From NCBI GenBank assembly GCA_029298735.1, contig JANSLP010000089.1:44964-108963 (forward strand): a stretch of 64,000 bases of DNA, given 5' to 3'. The notes below the pieces were generated by a model. That model was not told the DNA's origin. It ran no database searches and saw only the letters and a list, made by a program, of their open reading frames with translations. This document shows, piece after piece, positions 32,660 through 42,218 of this stretch. Every line of letters starts with the position of its first letter. Within the stretch, counting starts at the first letter, position 1. Position numbers and translations under genes: made by a program. Origin of the DNA: Ophiostoma sp. CBS 140.51. Its lineage: Eukaryota > Ascomycota > Sordariomycetes > Ophiostomatales > Ophiostomataceae.

Positions 32660-35600
32660 ATGGATGCGGAGTGCAACTTCCCCGAGCTCCTGGCGCTCGA
32701 CCTAGAAACGACCGAGTCGATGTTTGCGTCGTCGAAGCGAAAGACCGGCGGCGGTCCGCGGCCCATGGACGCTATTTTTGAGTCCCAGAGCATCCAGGAC
32801 TTAGGCTTGGACCTAGACCAGCTCGACCTCGACCTCAACGACCTGAGCTTGGAAGAGGCGAGCAGCATTTTGAGCAGTCACGGCAATTTCAGCAAACTCA
32901 ACAACAAGCTTAACAGCCTGAGCAGTCTCAACAGCATCAACAACGCGGCGGCTCTTGCGTATGCGTCATCACCTCGCAATTTTCTGCTCGGCAAGACCAA
33001 GACGTCTTCTTCCCGTCAAGGTAACCAAAAATCGTCCCGTCAGGACAACACACACGGCCGCTCCAAATCCACTACACACGCCACATCCAACGACTTGGCC
33101 TCGTATCTGCGCCAGTATCAGCGCCAGCAACAGCGCAACAAGGCCGATTTTGACGAGGAGGAGGAGGAGGAGGAAGATATTCGTCTTAGCCAAAGACCAA
33201 CGACATCTTCGGGCATTGATATCGACGGTGGCCACAGCCCAGGGCCCGTCTTTTCCATCTCGCGCTCCAAGACCAAGCCATCCGGGCAGTCTTCGTCTTC
33301 ATCTGCAGTGCCTCGCTACGCTGCGGGTACGACATCTGCAACCACCCACAACAACAGCCGTGACCACAACCGTGACCGCGACACCACAGGCGAGTGGGAC
33401 ACAGACAGTGTTGACAGCTTTGAACTGCCCAACATTCGCTTGTCACGCCGCAGCCGAGAAGGAGCAAGTCCGGGCGGTGTGCCCAGGTCGTCATCGTCCG
33501 CTGCTGCTGCACCTCCGTCGTTGTCCATCCACCAACGCATCCAGCAGCAGGAGGAGGAACAGTACCAGCACTTACAACAGCTGCAGCAACTCAAGCAGCT
33601 CCGCCAACTGCAGCAACTCCAACAACAGCTCCAGGAGAAGCAACAATTACAGCAGATGTTGGAGAAGCAGCTGAAGCTCCAGCACGAGCAAGAACTGAAG
33701 CTCAAGGCAAGCCACAAAGAGATCCGCAAGGAGAGCCGCAGAGAAGTCAAGGACGAAAAGAAGGAGCAGGTCAAGCCGAAGTTGGCTAAGGAGGCCGACG
33801 ATACACCGTTGTCGCACCTTTCGCAGCAACAGCAAACTCAAACGCAGCTTCCCGCGCAACATACGAGGTCGCTTCTTTCCCCAACGCAGATGCAGACGCA
33901 GACACTGCAAAATAACCGCCTCTCCGTCGACCCCGCAAGCGACTACGGCAGCCGCGACAGCTACGGCAGCCTCTACGACTCGTACAGCTACAACCAAAAT
34001 AACTACCACCCTCGCTACAGCCACGACTCGAACCGTTCTGCCATCTCTGCCAACACAAACACAAACACCGACGACGGTGCCAGCAGCATCGCCGGTGGCG
34101 GAGGCGGAGGAGGAGGAAGTCCGCGCGGCCGCCAACAGTCTGTTGTCACCATGGCCACATCTGTCACCTCAGCCAGTGGTGGTGGTCCGGGTTGCCGCTT
34201 TTCGTCGCAGTCGACGCGCACTACGCCGTCGGCCCTGGGCCAGTACTCCAAGAACGGCTTAAACGTCTCGTCACAGCGCGAGTCCGTGGCCACTACTGCC
34301 TCATCAGGCGACCGTCACGTTGAGTTCAGTCTCGACACAAGCCGGCGCGGCAGCACCAAGGCCACGTCAGACAACACTTCGGACGGCAGCGATGACGCAA
34401 CGGGTGACGCCCTGGAGGTTGATGAGAAGAAGAACAAGATTGTCGACCAGACCAAGGAGTCTGTCATTGACATGTCCCGACCTCAGAGCAGCGCCAAGAA
34501 GTCGCCTGGTCGTCGTGAAGGTGCCATTTCACAATCGAGCTGGATGCGCTTTGACGATGAGGAGGATGATGAAGATGAAGAGGACGACGACGACGATGCC
34601 GATCACGACCAGTCCTACAGTGACATCATCAAGGGCATGAGCGGCGTCAACAGCATCCGTTCCATGTCCCGCGACGATACCGTCGTTACCGAGCGCAGAA
34701 GAGCTGTCGTCTCACCTGTCAACCACGGCAGCCTCCCGCCGCGGCCCAAGACGGCCGTCGGACACCTGGACGGTGTATCTGTCACTGATTTCCGTGCGCT
34801 TAACAACTACGCCGCTGAGCAGCAGAAGAGCAAGAAGCGCCAGTCTCAGGTCATTCCCGACGAAGAAGCTCCGGCCGTCTCCATCAATGTGCCCCAGCGC
34901 CGCTCTTCTCTTGGCCACCACGACCGCAAGAAGGCCCTGCTCTTCCGCGATCACGATCACACTGATCAGCAACATAACCACAACCATAGCCACCAGCACA
35001 AGCTTCGGCATTTTTTCTCCTCCAGCGACGCATTCGTGTTTAGTGACTCGCCGCGCGACAGAAGAGCCGATGCACTCTACGACCGTCCTCGGACCAGCTC
35101 CTCATCCCACTGTCAGATGCAGCCTGACTTCGGCATCAGCGAGGAGGAGCCGCCTGTTTTCTTGCAAAAGACAGTCTACCGTAAGCCTGTCCCGACGCGT
35201 CCTCGCACGCCTCTCGATATGACGCCCATCAAGACCAGCAAGAAGACCACGCCGCACAAGTCCACGCCAAGCGAGCACCTCACTCGCCGTGGCCGTGAAG
35301 TCTTTTCTGTCACGCGCGGCAGTGCCAAGAATGAAGTCAATGGCGGCGACGTCCTCAAGTCGGGTGCTGACCAGCCGTTTGTCGAGCCACTCCTCATCAG
35401 TCAGTTTGACGACGACAGCGACAGCGACCACCACGCTGGCGCCACGTCCGATCACGACGACGATGCCGAGATTGAGAAGCACCTGGCCGAGAACGATGCC
35501 GATTTGTTTGGCGACTTTGAGGGCGCCTACAACTACGATGAGGGCGAAGACAAGATCATGCTTGCGACGATGATGCCCTTTTCCAAGCAGCCGCCGCGCT

Positions 35601-37867
35601 CTGTCCGGTCTATCCGGTCCGTGTCGCCGGGTCGGCCGCTCGACACGCTGCCAGAACGCCTTGAGCGCCCCGTCATTGAGTCTGTCGCTGCTTTCACTGA
35701 GAACCCGGAGGAGACATCATCCCACCTGCAGTCGTGGATCGAGCATGCTTCCAAGAGCCAGCTCGAGCTGATCCATCAGCAGCAGCAGCAACAACAGCAA
35801 CAACAGCGCAGTCGCTCCTCCGCCTCTCGTATGCAAGAGGCCTTTTACGAGGACGATGAGCAGGATGAAGACGAGGCACGGGATATTGTCCCAGAAGCCA
35901 TTGAGGCCCCGACTATCCGCCCTAGAACGGCCCACAACGATGTATCGCAGTCAGCCTCTTCTTCTTCTGCTGCTGCTGCTGCCACATCCAGCCAGTACGA
36001 GCTGCAGACGGCTCTCCAGCAAGCCCAACCCGTCCCGCTCCAGTTCTTCTCGCAGCCGGGCACCGTGGGCATTCCTCTGCCACGAGAAGTTGTCGACACT
36101 CTGCGTGTCTCTGTCTCGTGCTTCCCCGAGACCATGCTAAGTCTGTCGAGCTTCTCGATCCAGACCATCCGCACCTACTCGCGCAAGGTTCGTCGTTGCA
36201 GTCAGACCGACGCCGATAGCACCTACCGTCTGCTGATGTCTCCTACATCTCCCGGTCCGCTGCCACCGAGCCCGACATCCATAGCTCACGGTGTGCCGCC
36301 AATGTCGCCCACGTCGCCGACCGCCATTTCCTTTGATCTGGGCACCGGTGTGTCACGCTCCATGACGGCTACGTCGTCGACCTCCAACTCGTCCCGCCGC
36401 TTCTGGAAGCTGCCCAAGAAGATTGCCAACAACACCCGCAACGCTGCTCCCAACCTACACCTGTTCACCAACTTCCGATCCTCCAACAACTCCAACAATG
36501 GTGGCGGCCACAATGGCAACAACAGCAACGGTAATGGCTACCCCATGTCACCCACTATGGGAATGGGCCCCTCGACGCCGCGTATGTCGACCAGCGGTCG
36601 CCGTGGCAGCAGTCGCACCGAGAACAACTTCCACTCCTTGTCGGTTGGTGGTGGCGGCAACGGCGAAGACGACCAGCAGGGCAAGGCCAGTGGTCAGTCG
36701 CTCAAGCGCATCTTCCCCACGGGCTCCGACTACCTGTGTGATGCACTATATGCCCACATCATTGCCTTTAACTATATCACCCTGTTGTGCCCACCGCCGC
36801 CTGTTGCGACAGCCGAGGGTGATTCGGCAGAGACAGATGCAACCACGTCTGGTGCCCAGGCAGCATCGACCGAGCCTGTCACTGCTGCGCACACCATGAC
36901 AACTCTGGCCTCCTCGGCCACTCTTTTTGAGAGCACACAGCAGCAGCGCCGCCAGACGATTCGTGTCTACGTCGGCTCTGATGTACCTCTCCCAGCCATG
37001 TCAGACATTGGCCCCTCGTCGAGCGACTATGGCATGCGGCCCCTGCACCTGCCGCTCATGGAGCTGGACGAGATGCACGTCAACAACGCCAACAACGCTT
37101 CTCGTCTGCTATCCATGTCGTCGTCGCGCCCTCCGTCGCGTGGCTACAGCATGCACGATGACAATGACGACGGCCGTATGATCTCGCGCAAGGCTGCTCT
37201 TCTCCTGGGTATCTCCGAGACTCTGGAGCCCGAGACGGCCAGCATTGGTGGTCCCAATATTAGCAATGGTCACAGTTACGGCCACGCCAAGAAGCCGTCA
37301 ACGGCCTCAGGCGCTGCTGGCTCTGAATTCTCATCGGCCCTGCCCGCGTCGATTCGCAGCAGCAGCCTCGCCCGCCGCTACAACTCAATGCGCCGCCGCA
37401 TGGCCCAGTCCATTTCCGAGTCGGCCGAGGCCGCGGCTGCATCCGCTGCTGACCCCAACGACCACTCCTTTGCTGCCCGTGCCTCCCGTGCTGCTGTGGC
37501 ATCCAAGATGATTATCAAGTCGCTGCCGACCAGTATGAGCAGCAACAACTTTGGCAACAACACCAAGACTGTCGAGATTAGCAAGCCCATCTACGAGGCC
37601 GAGGGTGTGTCTATCCCGACCGAGGGTGTACCTGCGACAGTGGCTGCCGCTACAGCCGCTGCTGCAGCCACGGCGGCGTCCGATGCCTCGATGCATGACC
37701 TCCACGCTGGTCTGCACGCCTGCATCAGCCAGCTGGTCGCCACGATGAAGCTGACAACGGGCCAACTCGGCAACACACTGCTCAACACCGAGGCGGCGCG
37801 TGCCATCGACCCGCTATTCCTGCGCACTCTGTGCGAGCTAGTGCGCTCGCAAGAAGAGCAGTTCTAG
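32660..37867 (+). CDS. Large low-complexity fungal protein of unknown function, 1735 aa
   Basis: One uninterrupted frame. The start is the first natural ATG (32660), giving MDAECNFPELLALDLETTE. Residues 1-90 are acidic and helical with repeated LDLD/LDLN steps. Residues about 300-370 form a Gln/Leu-rich coiled coil (QQLQQLKQLRQLQQLQ). Long Ser, Asn, Gln, Gly and Asp/Glu runs follow. Conserved-looking islands appear only late: IPLPREVVDTLRVSVSCFPETMLSLSSFSI (about 1140-1170), SDYLCDALYAHIIAFNYITLL (about 1356-1376) and the C-terminus LHAGLHACISQLVATMKLTTGQL ... LRTLCELVRSQEEQF. These islands may form one discontinuous domain separated by disordered loops. I recognise no named family and assign no function. 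Ser-Pro and Arg-Arg-x-Ser sites suggest phosphoregulation. Confidence 0.85.
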   Translation: MDAECNFPELLALDLETTESMFASSKRKTGGGPRPMDAIFESQSIQDLGLDLDQLDLDLNDLSLEEASSILSSHGNFSKLNNKLNSLSSLNSINNAAALAYASSPRNFLLGKTKTSSSRQGNQKSSRQDNTHGRSKSTTHATSNDLASYLRQYQRQQQRNKADFDEEEEEEEDIRLSQRPTTSSGIDIDGGHSPGPVFSISRSKTKPSGQSSSSSAVPRYAAGTTSATTHNNSRDHNRDRDTTGEWDTDSVDSFELPNIRLSRRSREGASPGGVPRSSSSAAAAPPSLSIHQRIQQQEEEQYQHLQQLQQLKQLRQLQQLQQQLQEKQQLQQMLEKQLKLQHEQELKLKASHKEIRKESRREVKDEKKEQVKPKLAKEADDTPLSHLSQQQQTQTQLPAQHTRSLLSPTQMQTQTLQNNRLSVDPASDYGSRDSYGSLYDSYSYNQNNYHPRYSHDSNRSAISANTNTNTDDGASSIAGGGGGGGGSPRGRQQSVVTMATSVTSASGGGPGCRFSSQSTRTTPSALGQYSKNGLNVSSQRESVATTASSGDRHVEFSLDTSRRGSTKATSDNTSDGSDDATGDALEVDEKKNKIVDQTKESVIDMSRPQSSAKKSPGRREGAISQSSWMRFDDEEDDEDEEDDDDDADHDQSYSDIIKGMSGVNSIRSMSRDDTVVTERRRAVVSPVNHGSLPPRPKTAVGHLDGVSVTDFRALNNYAAEQQKSKKRQSQVIPDEEAPAVSINVPQRRSSLGHHDRKKALLFRDHDHTDQQHNHNHSHQHKLRHFFSSSDAFVFSDSPRDRRADALYDRPRTSSSSHCQMQPDFGISEEEPPVFLQKTVYRKPVPTRPRTPLDMTPIKTSKKTTPHKSTPSEHLTRRGREVFSVTRGSAKNEVNGGDVLKSGADQPFVEPLLISQFDDDSDSDHHAGATSDHDDDAEIEKHLAENDADLFGDFEGAYNYDEGEDKIMLATMMPFSKQPPRSVRSIRSVSPGRPLDTLPERLERPVIESVAAFTENPEETSSHLQSWIEHASKSQLELIHQQQQQQQQQQRSRSSASRMQEAFYEDDEQDEDEARDIVPEAIEAPTIRPRTAHNDVSQSASSSSAAAAATSSQYELQTALQQAQPVPLQFFSQPGTVGIPLPREVVDTLRVSVSCFPETMLSLSSFSIQTIRTYSRKVRRCSQTDADSTYRLLMSPTSPGPLPPSPTSIAHGVPPMSPTSPTAISFDLGTGVSRSMTATSSTSNSSRRFWKLPKKIANNTRNAAPNLHLFTNFRSSNNSNNGGGHNGNNSNGNGYPMSPTMGMGPSTPRMSTSGRRGSSRTENNFHSLSVGGGGNGEDDQQGKASGQSLKRIFPTGSDYLCDALYAHIIAFNYITLLCPPPPVATAEGDSAETDATTSGAQAASTEPVTAAHTMTTLASSATLFESTQQQRRQTIRVYVGSDVPLPAMSDIGPSSSDYGMRPLHLPLMELDEMHVNNANNASRLLSMSSSRPPSRGYSMHDDNDDGRMISRKAALLLGISETLEPETASIGGPNISNGHSYGHAKKPSTASGAAGSEFSSALPASIRSSSLARRYNSMRRRMAQSISESAEAAAASAADPNDHSFAARASRAAVASKMIIKSLPTSMSSNNFGNNTKTVEISKPIYEAEGVSIPTEGVPATVAAATAAAAATAASDASMHDLHAGLHACISQLVATMKLTTGQLGNTLLNTEAARAIDPLFLRTLCELVRSQEEQF

Positions 37868-38406
37868 ATGAGATTAGCTGAAAGAGCGAAGCTCTTTCTA
37901 CTCTTTCAACAGTTTCCCCGAAACTTCAATGCCTTTTGTTATTCACTTTCCTTTGTCTCATTCTATTTTTTTTCTCTTCTGTTTTTTATTCCCTTTTGCT
38001 TATTTAGTCTTTTATTTACTTGTTCGCTCTGATTTTATTTGATTTACTCGCAGGTTACTTTACGGAGGACACGAGTAAAAGAAAGCACGACGGCCTTTTG
38101 ATGAGACTTGGTTGGAAGGGAAATGGGCTGGATGGAAGGAAGGGAATACCACGTTTTGTAAAGTGTCTTTGATTATCTGTTCTGTTTTGACATTCTACTT
38201 ATTAATTCTTGTACTGGATTATCGCATTATAATACATTATACCCTTTACCGAAAACTGGTTCTACTTTTGTGAACCCGACTGATATATAAACCGCGACAT
38301 AATCTTAATTCATTGTCATTTTTCATTTCTGCTATGCTAATGCTCTGTGATACAATACCAGATGTTCTTCACAAATCATCATAGGCTATCGTTACCGACA
38401 GCAAAC
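37868..38406. other. Convergent intergenic region
   Basis: The 3' flanks of the 1735-aa gene and CSN2; T-rich, with no gene. Confidence 0.7.
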
Positions 38407-39942
38407 TTATACCATCATCGCACTGCCTGCTCCGCCTCGTGACCGCCCCGCTCGTTGCCGTGGTGCACCGCGGTTGCTGGACGAAAAGTTGGAGAAGAAG
38501 CCACCTGAGCTGCCAGGATCGCCGTGGCCTCCATTACCGCCACCACCGCCACCAATATCGTTTCCGGCTGCTGCGCGCAATGACGGTGCTGTGCTGTTGA
38601 ACATGGCCGCTGCAAGACCGGACATGGCCGCCGAGAGCTGAGAGAGAGCCTCGACGCGGTCAGCATCGACATCCGACTCCAGCTCGAGAATACCCGCCTG
38701 CTGGTCAATGGTGCCCGCAATACGGCCGTCGACAATCAGGAAACCAAGGATATCCTGGACCTCGGCGTCACTGATGCGGATCTGCTCGGCAATCCAGCTT
38801 GTGCGCAGACGTGTGTAGGGAGCAATGATCTTGAGCACGGCCTTGGTGCGCATGTTGCGTGTGACCTCGTCAATGTTCTCAGCGATAAAGGCGTCCTGCA
38901 GCAGGTCCGGATTGCGGTGCAGCACGTCCTCGTAGCGGTGGATGTCGTCGTGCTGGTAGGCCTCGACAAGGTCGGTCATGGCGGCGATGCGCGGGTCGTT
39001 GCGGTAGGGCTTGGTCTCTTGCGAGTCAAAGGGGTTGATGTTGGAGCGCATAAGCATGGTCGTCAGCAGCAGATACTTGAGCACCTGGATGCGCTGCAGC
39101 GAGCCGGCCTCGTCGTAGTTGCGGAACGACTCGAAAAAGTCGCTCTGAGCGTCCTTCCAGTTCTCCTCGCTCATGTGCATCTTGCCGCCACACTCGCGGA
39201 TAATGCCCATGATCTTGGGATGGGGCACGGCCGAACGCACAGTGAGCGCGCGCTGATACAGCTGCTTGAGCTGCTTGTTGTTCTTGCGCTCGGCGTACAT
39301 TTGGATCTCGAGTGCGTAGATTTCGAGCAGATACGTGCCCTTGCTGGGGTCGTCGGAGCCGTCGGGCTTCTGGCAAGCTCGATGTAGATCGCGCAATTTC
39401 TTCATGACCTCGACATACTTTTGGTGGTCCAGGAGTAGCTTGGCCTGCTTGATATTTGTCTTGAGCCACAGCCGCTCGTTGTTTGTGCTCTGGAAACACG
39501 TGAGCGTCAACTCGTAAAAGGCCTCCATAAAGTTGGCGGCCTTTTTGTCGCCCGTAGCCGCCGACGCTGCCGATGTCTTTTCGAAAAAGTCGAGCATGTT
39601 GTTAATGGACTTTTCCGAGTAGTTGCGCGTGACGGCCGACTTGACGTACGTCAGCAGCTCCTTGTAGTGGGACACAGCATCTTCGTATCGCCCCAGCTTG
39701 AATTCGAGCTTGATGGCTTGTTTGAGGCCCTTGAAGCCCCAGTCGCCCTTTTCTGGCTCGAGCTCCGGCAGGCCGAGGAACTCAGCAATGGCCTCGTCTG
39801 GGTCCGACAGCTTCGTCTGCTTGGCATTGTAGTACTTGTTCTCAATCGTCACCTCGCCCGCATCCGGCTCGTCCTCGTCATCTTCGTACTCGAAATCGTA
39901 TTCCTCCTCGTCAGACTCCTGCATGAAGTCGTCGTCCGACAT
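38407..39942 (-). CDS. CSN2: COP9 signalosome subunit 2, 511 aa
   Basis: Intronless. Opens with the acidic, aromatic N-terminus typical of CSN2 (DDDFMQESDEEEYDFEYEDD, then GEVTIENKYYNAKQTK). Next come helical repeats (KGLKQAIKLEFKLGRYEDAVSHYKELL, RNYSEKSINNMLDF) and a PCI/winged-helix region at about 300-420 (KPYRNDPRIAAMTDLVEAY, LRTSWIAEQIRISDAEVQDILGFLIVDGRIAGTID). CSN2 is the subunit that grips cullin-RING ligases in the deneddylating COP9 complex of the nucleus and cytosol. In filamentous fungi COP9 controls development and secondary metabolism. The tail (about 450-511) is Gly/Ser/Arg-rich and disordered, beyond the usual end of the domain. It shares a 504-bp divergent promoter with CWC25. 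Confidence 0.95.
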   Translation of the reverse strand: MSDDDFMQESDEEEYDFEYEDDEDEPDAGEVTIENKYYNAKQTKLSDPDEAIAEFLGLPELEPEKGDWGFKGLKQAIKLEFKLGRYEDAVSHYKELLTYVKSAVTRNYSEKSINNMLDFFEKTSAASAATGDKKAANFMEAFYELTLTCFQSTNNERLWLKTNIKQAKLLLDHQKYVEVMKKLRDLHRACQKPDGSDDPSKGTYLLEIYALEIQMYAERKNNKQLKQLYQRALTVRSAVPHPKIMGIIRECGGKMHMSEENWKDAQSDFFESFRNYDEAGSLQRIQVLKYLLLTTMLMRSNINPFDSQETKPYRNDPRIAAMTDLVEAYQHDDIHRYEDVLHRNPDLLQDAFIAENIDEVTRNMRTKAVLKIIAPYTRLRTSWIAEQIRISDAEVQDILGFLIVDGRIAGTIDQQAGILELESDVDADRVEALSQLSAAMSGLAAAMFNSTAPSLRAAAGNDIGGGGGGNGGHGDPGSSGGFFSNFSSSNRGAPRQRAGRSRGGAGSAMMV

Positions 39943-40446
39943 GATGGCGGTGGATGGGGTGTGGTGAGTGGATAGGAGGTCGATAAGATCGTAAGGACCG
40001 TGAAGTATTCGATTTATTAGCTGAAGATGTTAATAAGTGTGTCGGGAGTGCTGTTGTATCACGTGATGAGTTGTGGTAGAGATTTTGTTGTAGATGCTGA
40101 AGTGGTGATGATGCAAACAGAGAAGAGGAAGGCAGCTGCGGGTTGATGACGAGGGGAACTACGCTCCGCTACAGGGCAACAAGCTCTCCAGAAAGCGGAA
40201 AGAGCTCCACTGGAGGCAGGCTGTTTCCAGGCGGAAAGAGCGCCCCGCTGTCAAGAGGTGCACGGGCCATTTTTCAGCCTGCTCCCTTTTTAGTGTGAGC
40301 ACGTGCTTTGGGAGGCGACTGCCAGCCCAGAATTCTTGCCTAACGTCTGCCTCCAGCCTTCTCCGAATTTCGACCTTTTCTTTTTCTTCTGTCTCTTTTC
40401 TCTTTTCAACCACATCCAACCCAACAACCACCCCCCAGCACTCACC
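39943..40446. promoter_or_regulatory. Bidirectional promoter region CSN2/CWC25
   Basis: A 504-bp spacer between two divergent start codons. A T/C-rich tract (about 40370-40440) precedes the CWC25 ATG, which sits in a good CACC-ATGG context. Confidence 0.6.
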
Positions 40447-42030
40447 ATGGGTAGCGGCGATCTCAATACGAAAAAGAGCTGGCACGTTGTCAACCTCAAA
40501 AACCAGCGCCGAGTATGGGAGAGCGAACAGGCCGCGCTGGCCGAGCGCAAAAAGGTCAATGAGCGCGTCGAAGAGCTGCGCAAGGAGCGCCAGGAAGAGG
40601 AGATTACGCGGCAGCTCGAGGCGGCGGGAGGCACAAAGCGTGTGGACCGTGTCGACTGGATGTACCAGGGCCCCTCAGCCGACAATGGCGGCATGGTGAC
40701 GGAAGAGGCCGAGGCGTTTTTGCTGGGCAAACGGCGCATCGATTCTTTGTTGAAAGGCGACGACCACAAGCAGCTCGAGAAGAATGCAGTGCCCGACAGG
40801 TTCGCGACCCTCGACGCTCCCTCGGCCATTGGAGCCGCCGGAGCAGGCGCTCTTCCCACGGTAGCAAACGCTCGCGATATGGCCGCCAAAATCCGCGAAG
40901 ATCCCCTGCTGGCCATTAAGCGGCAAGAACAACAATCCTACGAGGCCATGGTCAACGACCCGATCCGGCGACGACAGCTGATGGCGGCGATGGGCGTGAC
41001 AGACGATGGCAGCAGCGGCGACAAAAAGAAGAGCAGCCACAGCAGCAGCAGTCGACACAGATCATCACATCACAGAAGCAGTCATCATCGCAGCAGCCAC
41101 CGAAGCCGCCGAGATGACGATGACTACGACGAGGACGACAGTGAACGCCGGCATAAGAGACGGCGACGCGACGACTCGAGAGACCGGGACCGAGACCGCG
41201 ATTCAAGACGAAGCCGGAGAGATTCACCAGACGACGACCGACGGAGTTCGCGCCGCGATTACGACGATAAAGACAGAGGAAAAGACTCTAGAGATTCAAG
41301 AGACTCGAGGAGGAGAGACGATGGTGGCCATGATCGGTCGCGTGAGAGACGGCGGGACCGCAGCCCACGGGAACAGCGTGACCGGAGTCCTCGATCGGCC
41401 TCAAGAGCGCGTTCCAGCTCGCCGCCGCCAAGACGTGATCGCGAGCGGGAAAGAGAACGTGATCGGCCACGGGAAGAAAAGAGCAGCCGAGACGAGAGAG
41501 ACGACAGAGACAACAGAAATGGCTCCTCTCGGAGAGATAGTGGAGACAGAAATGGACGGAGTGATCGTGGAGACCGCAATGGTGGACGAGACTCTCGTTC
41601 GTACCGGGATGATCGCGACGATAGAAACGGCCGTTACCGGAGGGACAACGGACGGCCGCCATACCGTAACGGAAACAACAACAACGACAACGGTCCCAGA
41701 AATGGGGCTAACGGATCGAACGGCAACAACAGCAACAACAGCAACAACAACGCTGAAGAGCGTGCCCGCAAACTGGCTGCGATGCAGACCAACGCAGCCG
41801 ATCTCGCCAAAGAGCGCGAGTCACGACTCGCCGAGATCGAAGCCAAGGAGGCAGCAGCACGGGCAGCCGACGAGAAAGCCCGCGCTAAAGATGCCAAGTT
41901 GACGGCAGGGACAGGCGCTGGCGCCATGACATCGTCGTTTAGCACCAACCTGCGCAAACGGGTCGGCGACATGGGCCTGGCGGAGAGCCTCGGACGTAGT
42001 CGCCAGGGACTGCAGCGTGATGAGGATTAG
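40447..42030 (+). CDS. CWC25: Pre-mRNA-splicing factor CWC25, 527 aa
   Basis: Single exon, starting at the ATG in CACCATGG. The N-terminal Cir_N domain is clear (KKSWHVVNLKNQRRVWESEQ, residues about 9-28, then a charged helix). It is followed by the family motif VDWMYQGPSADNGGM and FLLGKRRIDSLLKG. The middle (about 180-400) is a long Arg/Asp/Ser/Glu-rich region of RD/RS dipeptides, as in nuclear splicing proteins. The C-terminus is a charged helix (RKLAAMQTNAADLAKERESRLAEIEAKEAAAR). Cwc25 joins the activated spliceosome after Prp2 action and promotes the first transesterification near the branch site. Yeast Cwc25 is about 180 residues, and the fungal RS-like extension is normal for filamentous species. 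Confidence 0.93.
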   Translation: MGSGDLNTKKSWHVVNLKNQRRVWESEQAALAERKKVNERVEELRKERQEEEITRQLEAAGGTKRVDRVDWMYQGPSADNGGMVTEEAEAFLLGKRRIDSLLKGDDHKQLEKNAVPDRFATLDAPSAIGAAGAGALPTVANARDMAAKIREDPLLAIKRQEQQSYEAMVNDPIRRRQLMAAMGVTDDGSSGDKKKSSHSSSSRHRSSHHRSSHHRSSHRSRRDDDDYDEDDSERRHKRRRRDDSRDRDRDRDSRRSRRDSPDDDRRSSRRDYDDKDRGKDSRDSRDSRRRDDGGHDRSRERRRDRSPREQRDRSPRSASRARSSSPPPRRDRERERERDRPREEKSSRDERDDRDNRNGSSRRDSGDRNGRSDRGDRNGGRDSRSYRDDRDDRNGRYRRDNGRPPYRNGNNNNDNGPRNGANGSNGNNSNNSNNNAEERARKLAAMQTNAADLAKERESRLAEIEAKEAAARAADEKARAKDAKLTAGTGAGAMTSSFSTNLRKRVGDMGLAESLGRSRQGLQRDED

Positions 42031-42218
42031 GAGGATCATAGGGTGTTACTTTATAGACTGTAATCTCGCGACAGGCATGGCGTCTTGGATCGGCTGGTAA
42101 CCTGGTATTAAATCGTATATACACATTTCTAATGCAAAGAATCCATCATGACAAAATTGGACTTTTATAACTCCCCTTTCCCTTCCTTTTCCATTCCTTT
42201 CGTAACTCAAGCGCACTT

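Noticed and set aside
31378..32781. 467-codon plus-strand frame before the giant gene
   Set aside because: Ser/Phe/Leu/Pro-rich translation of pyrimidine-rich DNA, no natural ATG at the listed start, no domain, and it overlaps the true start of the 1735-aa gene.
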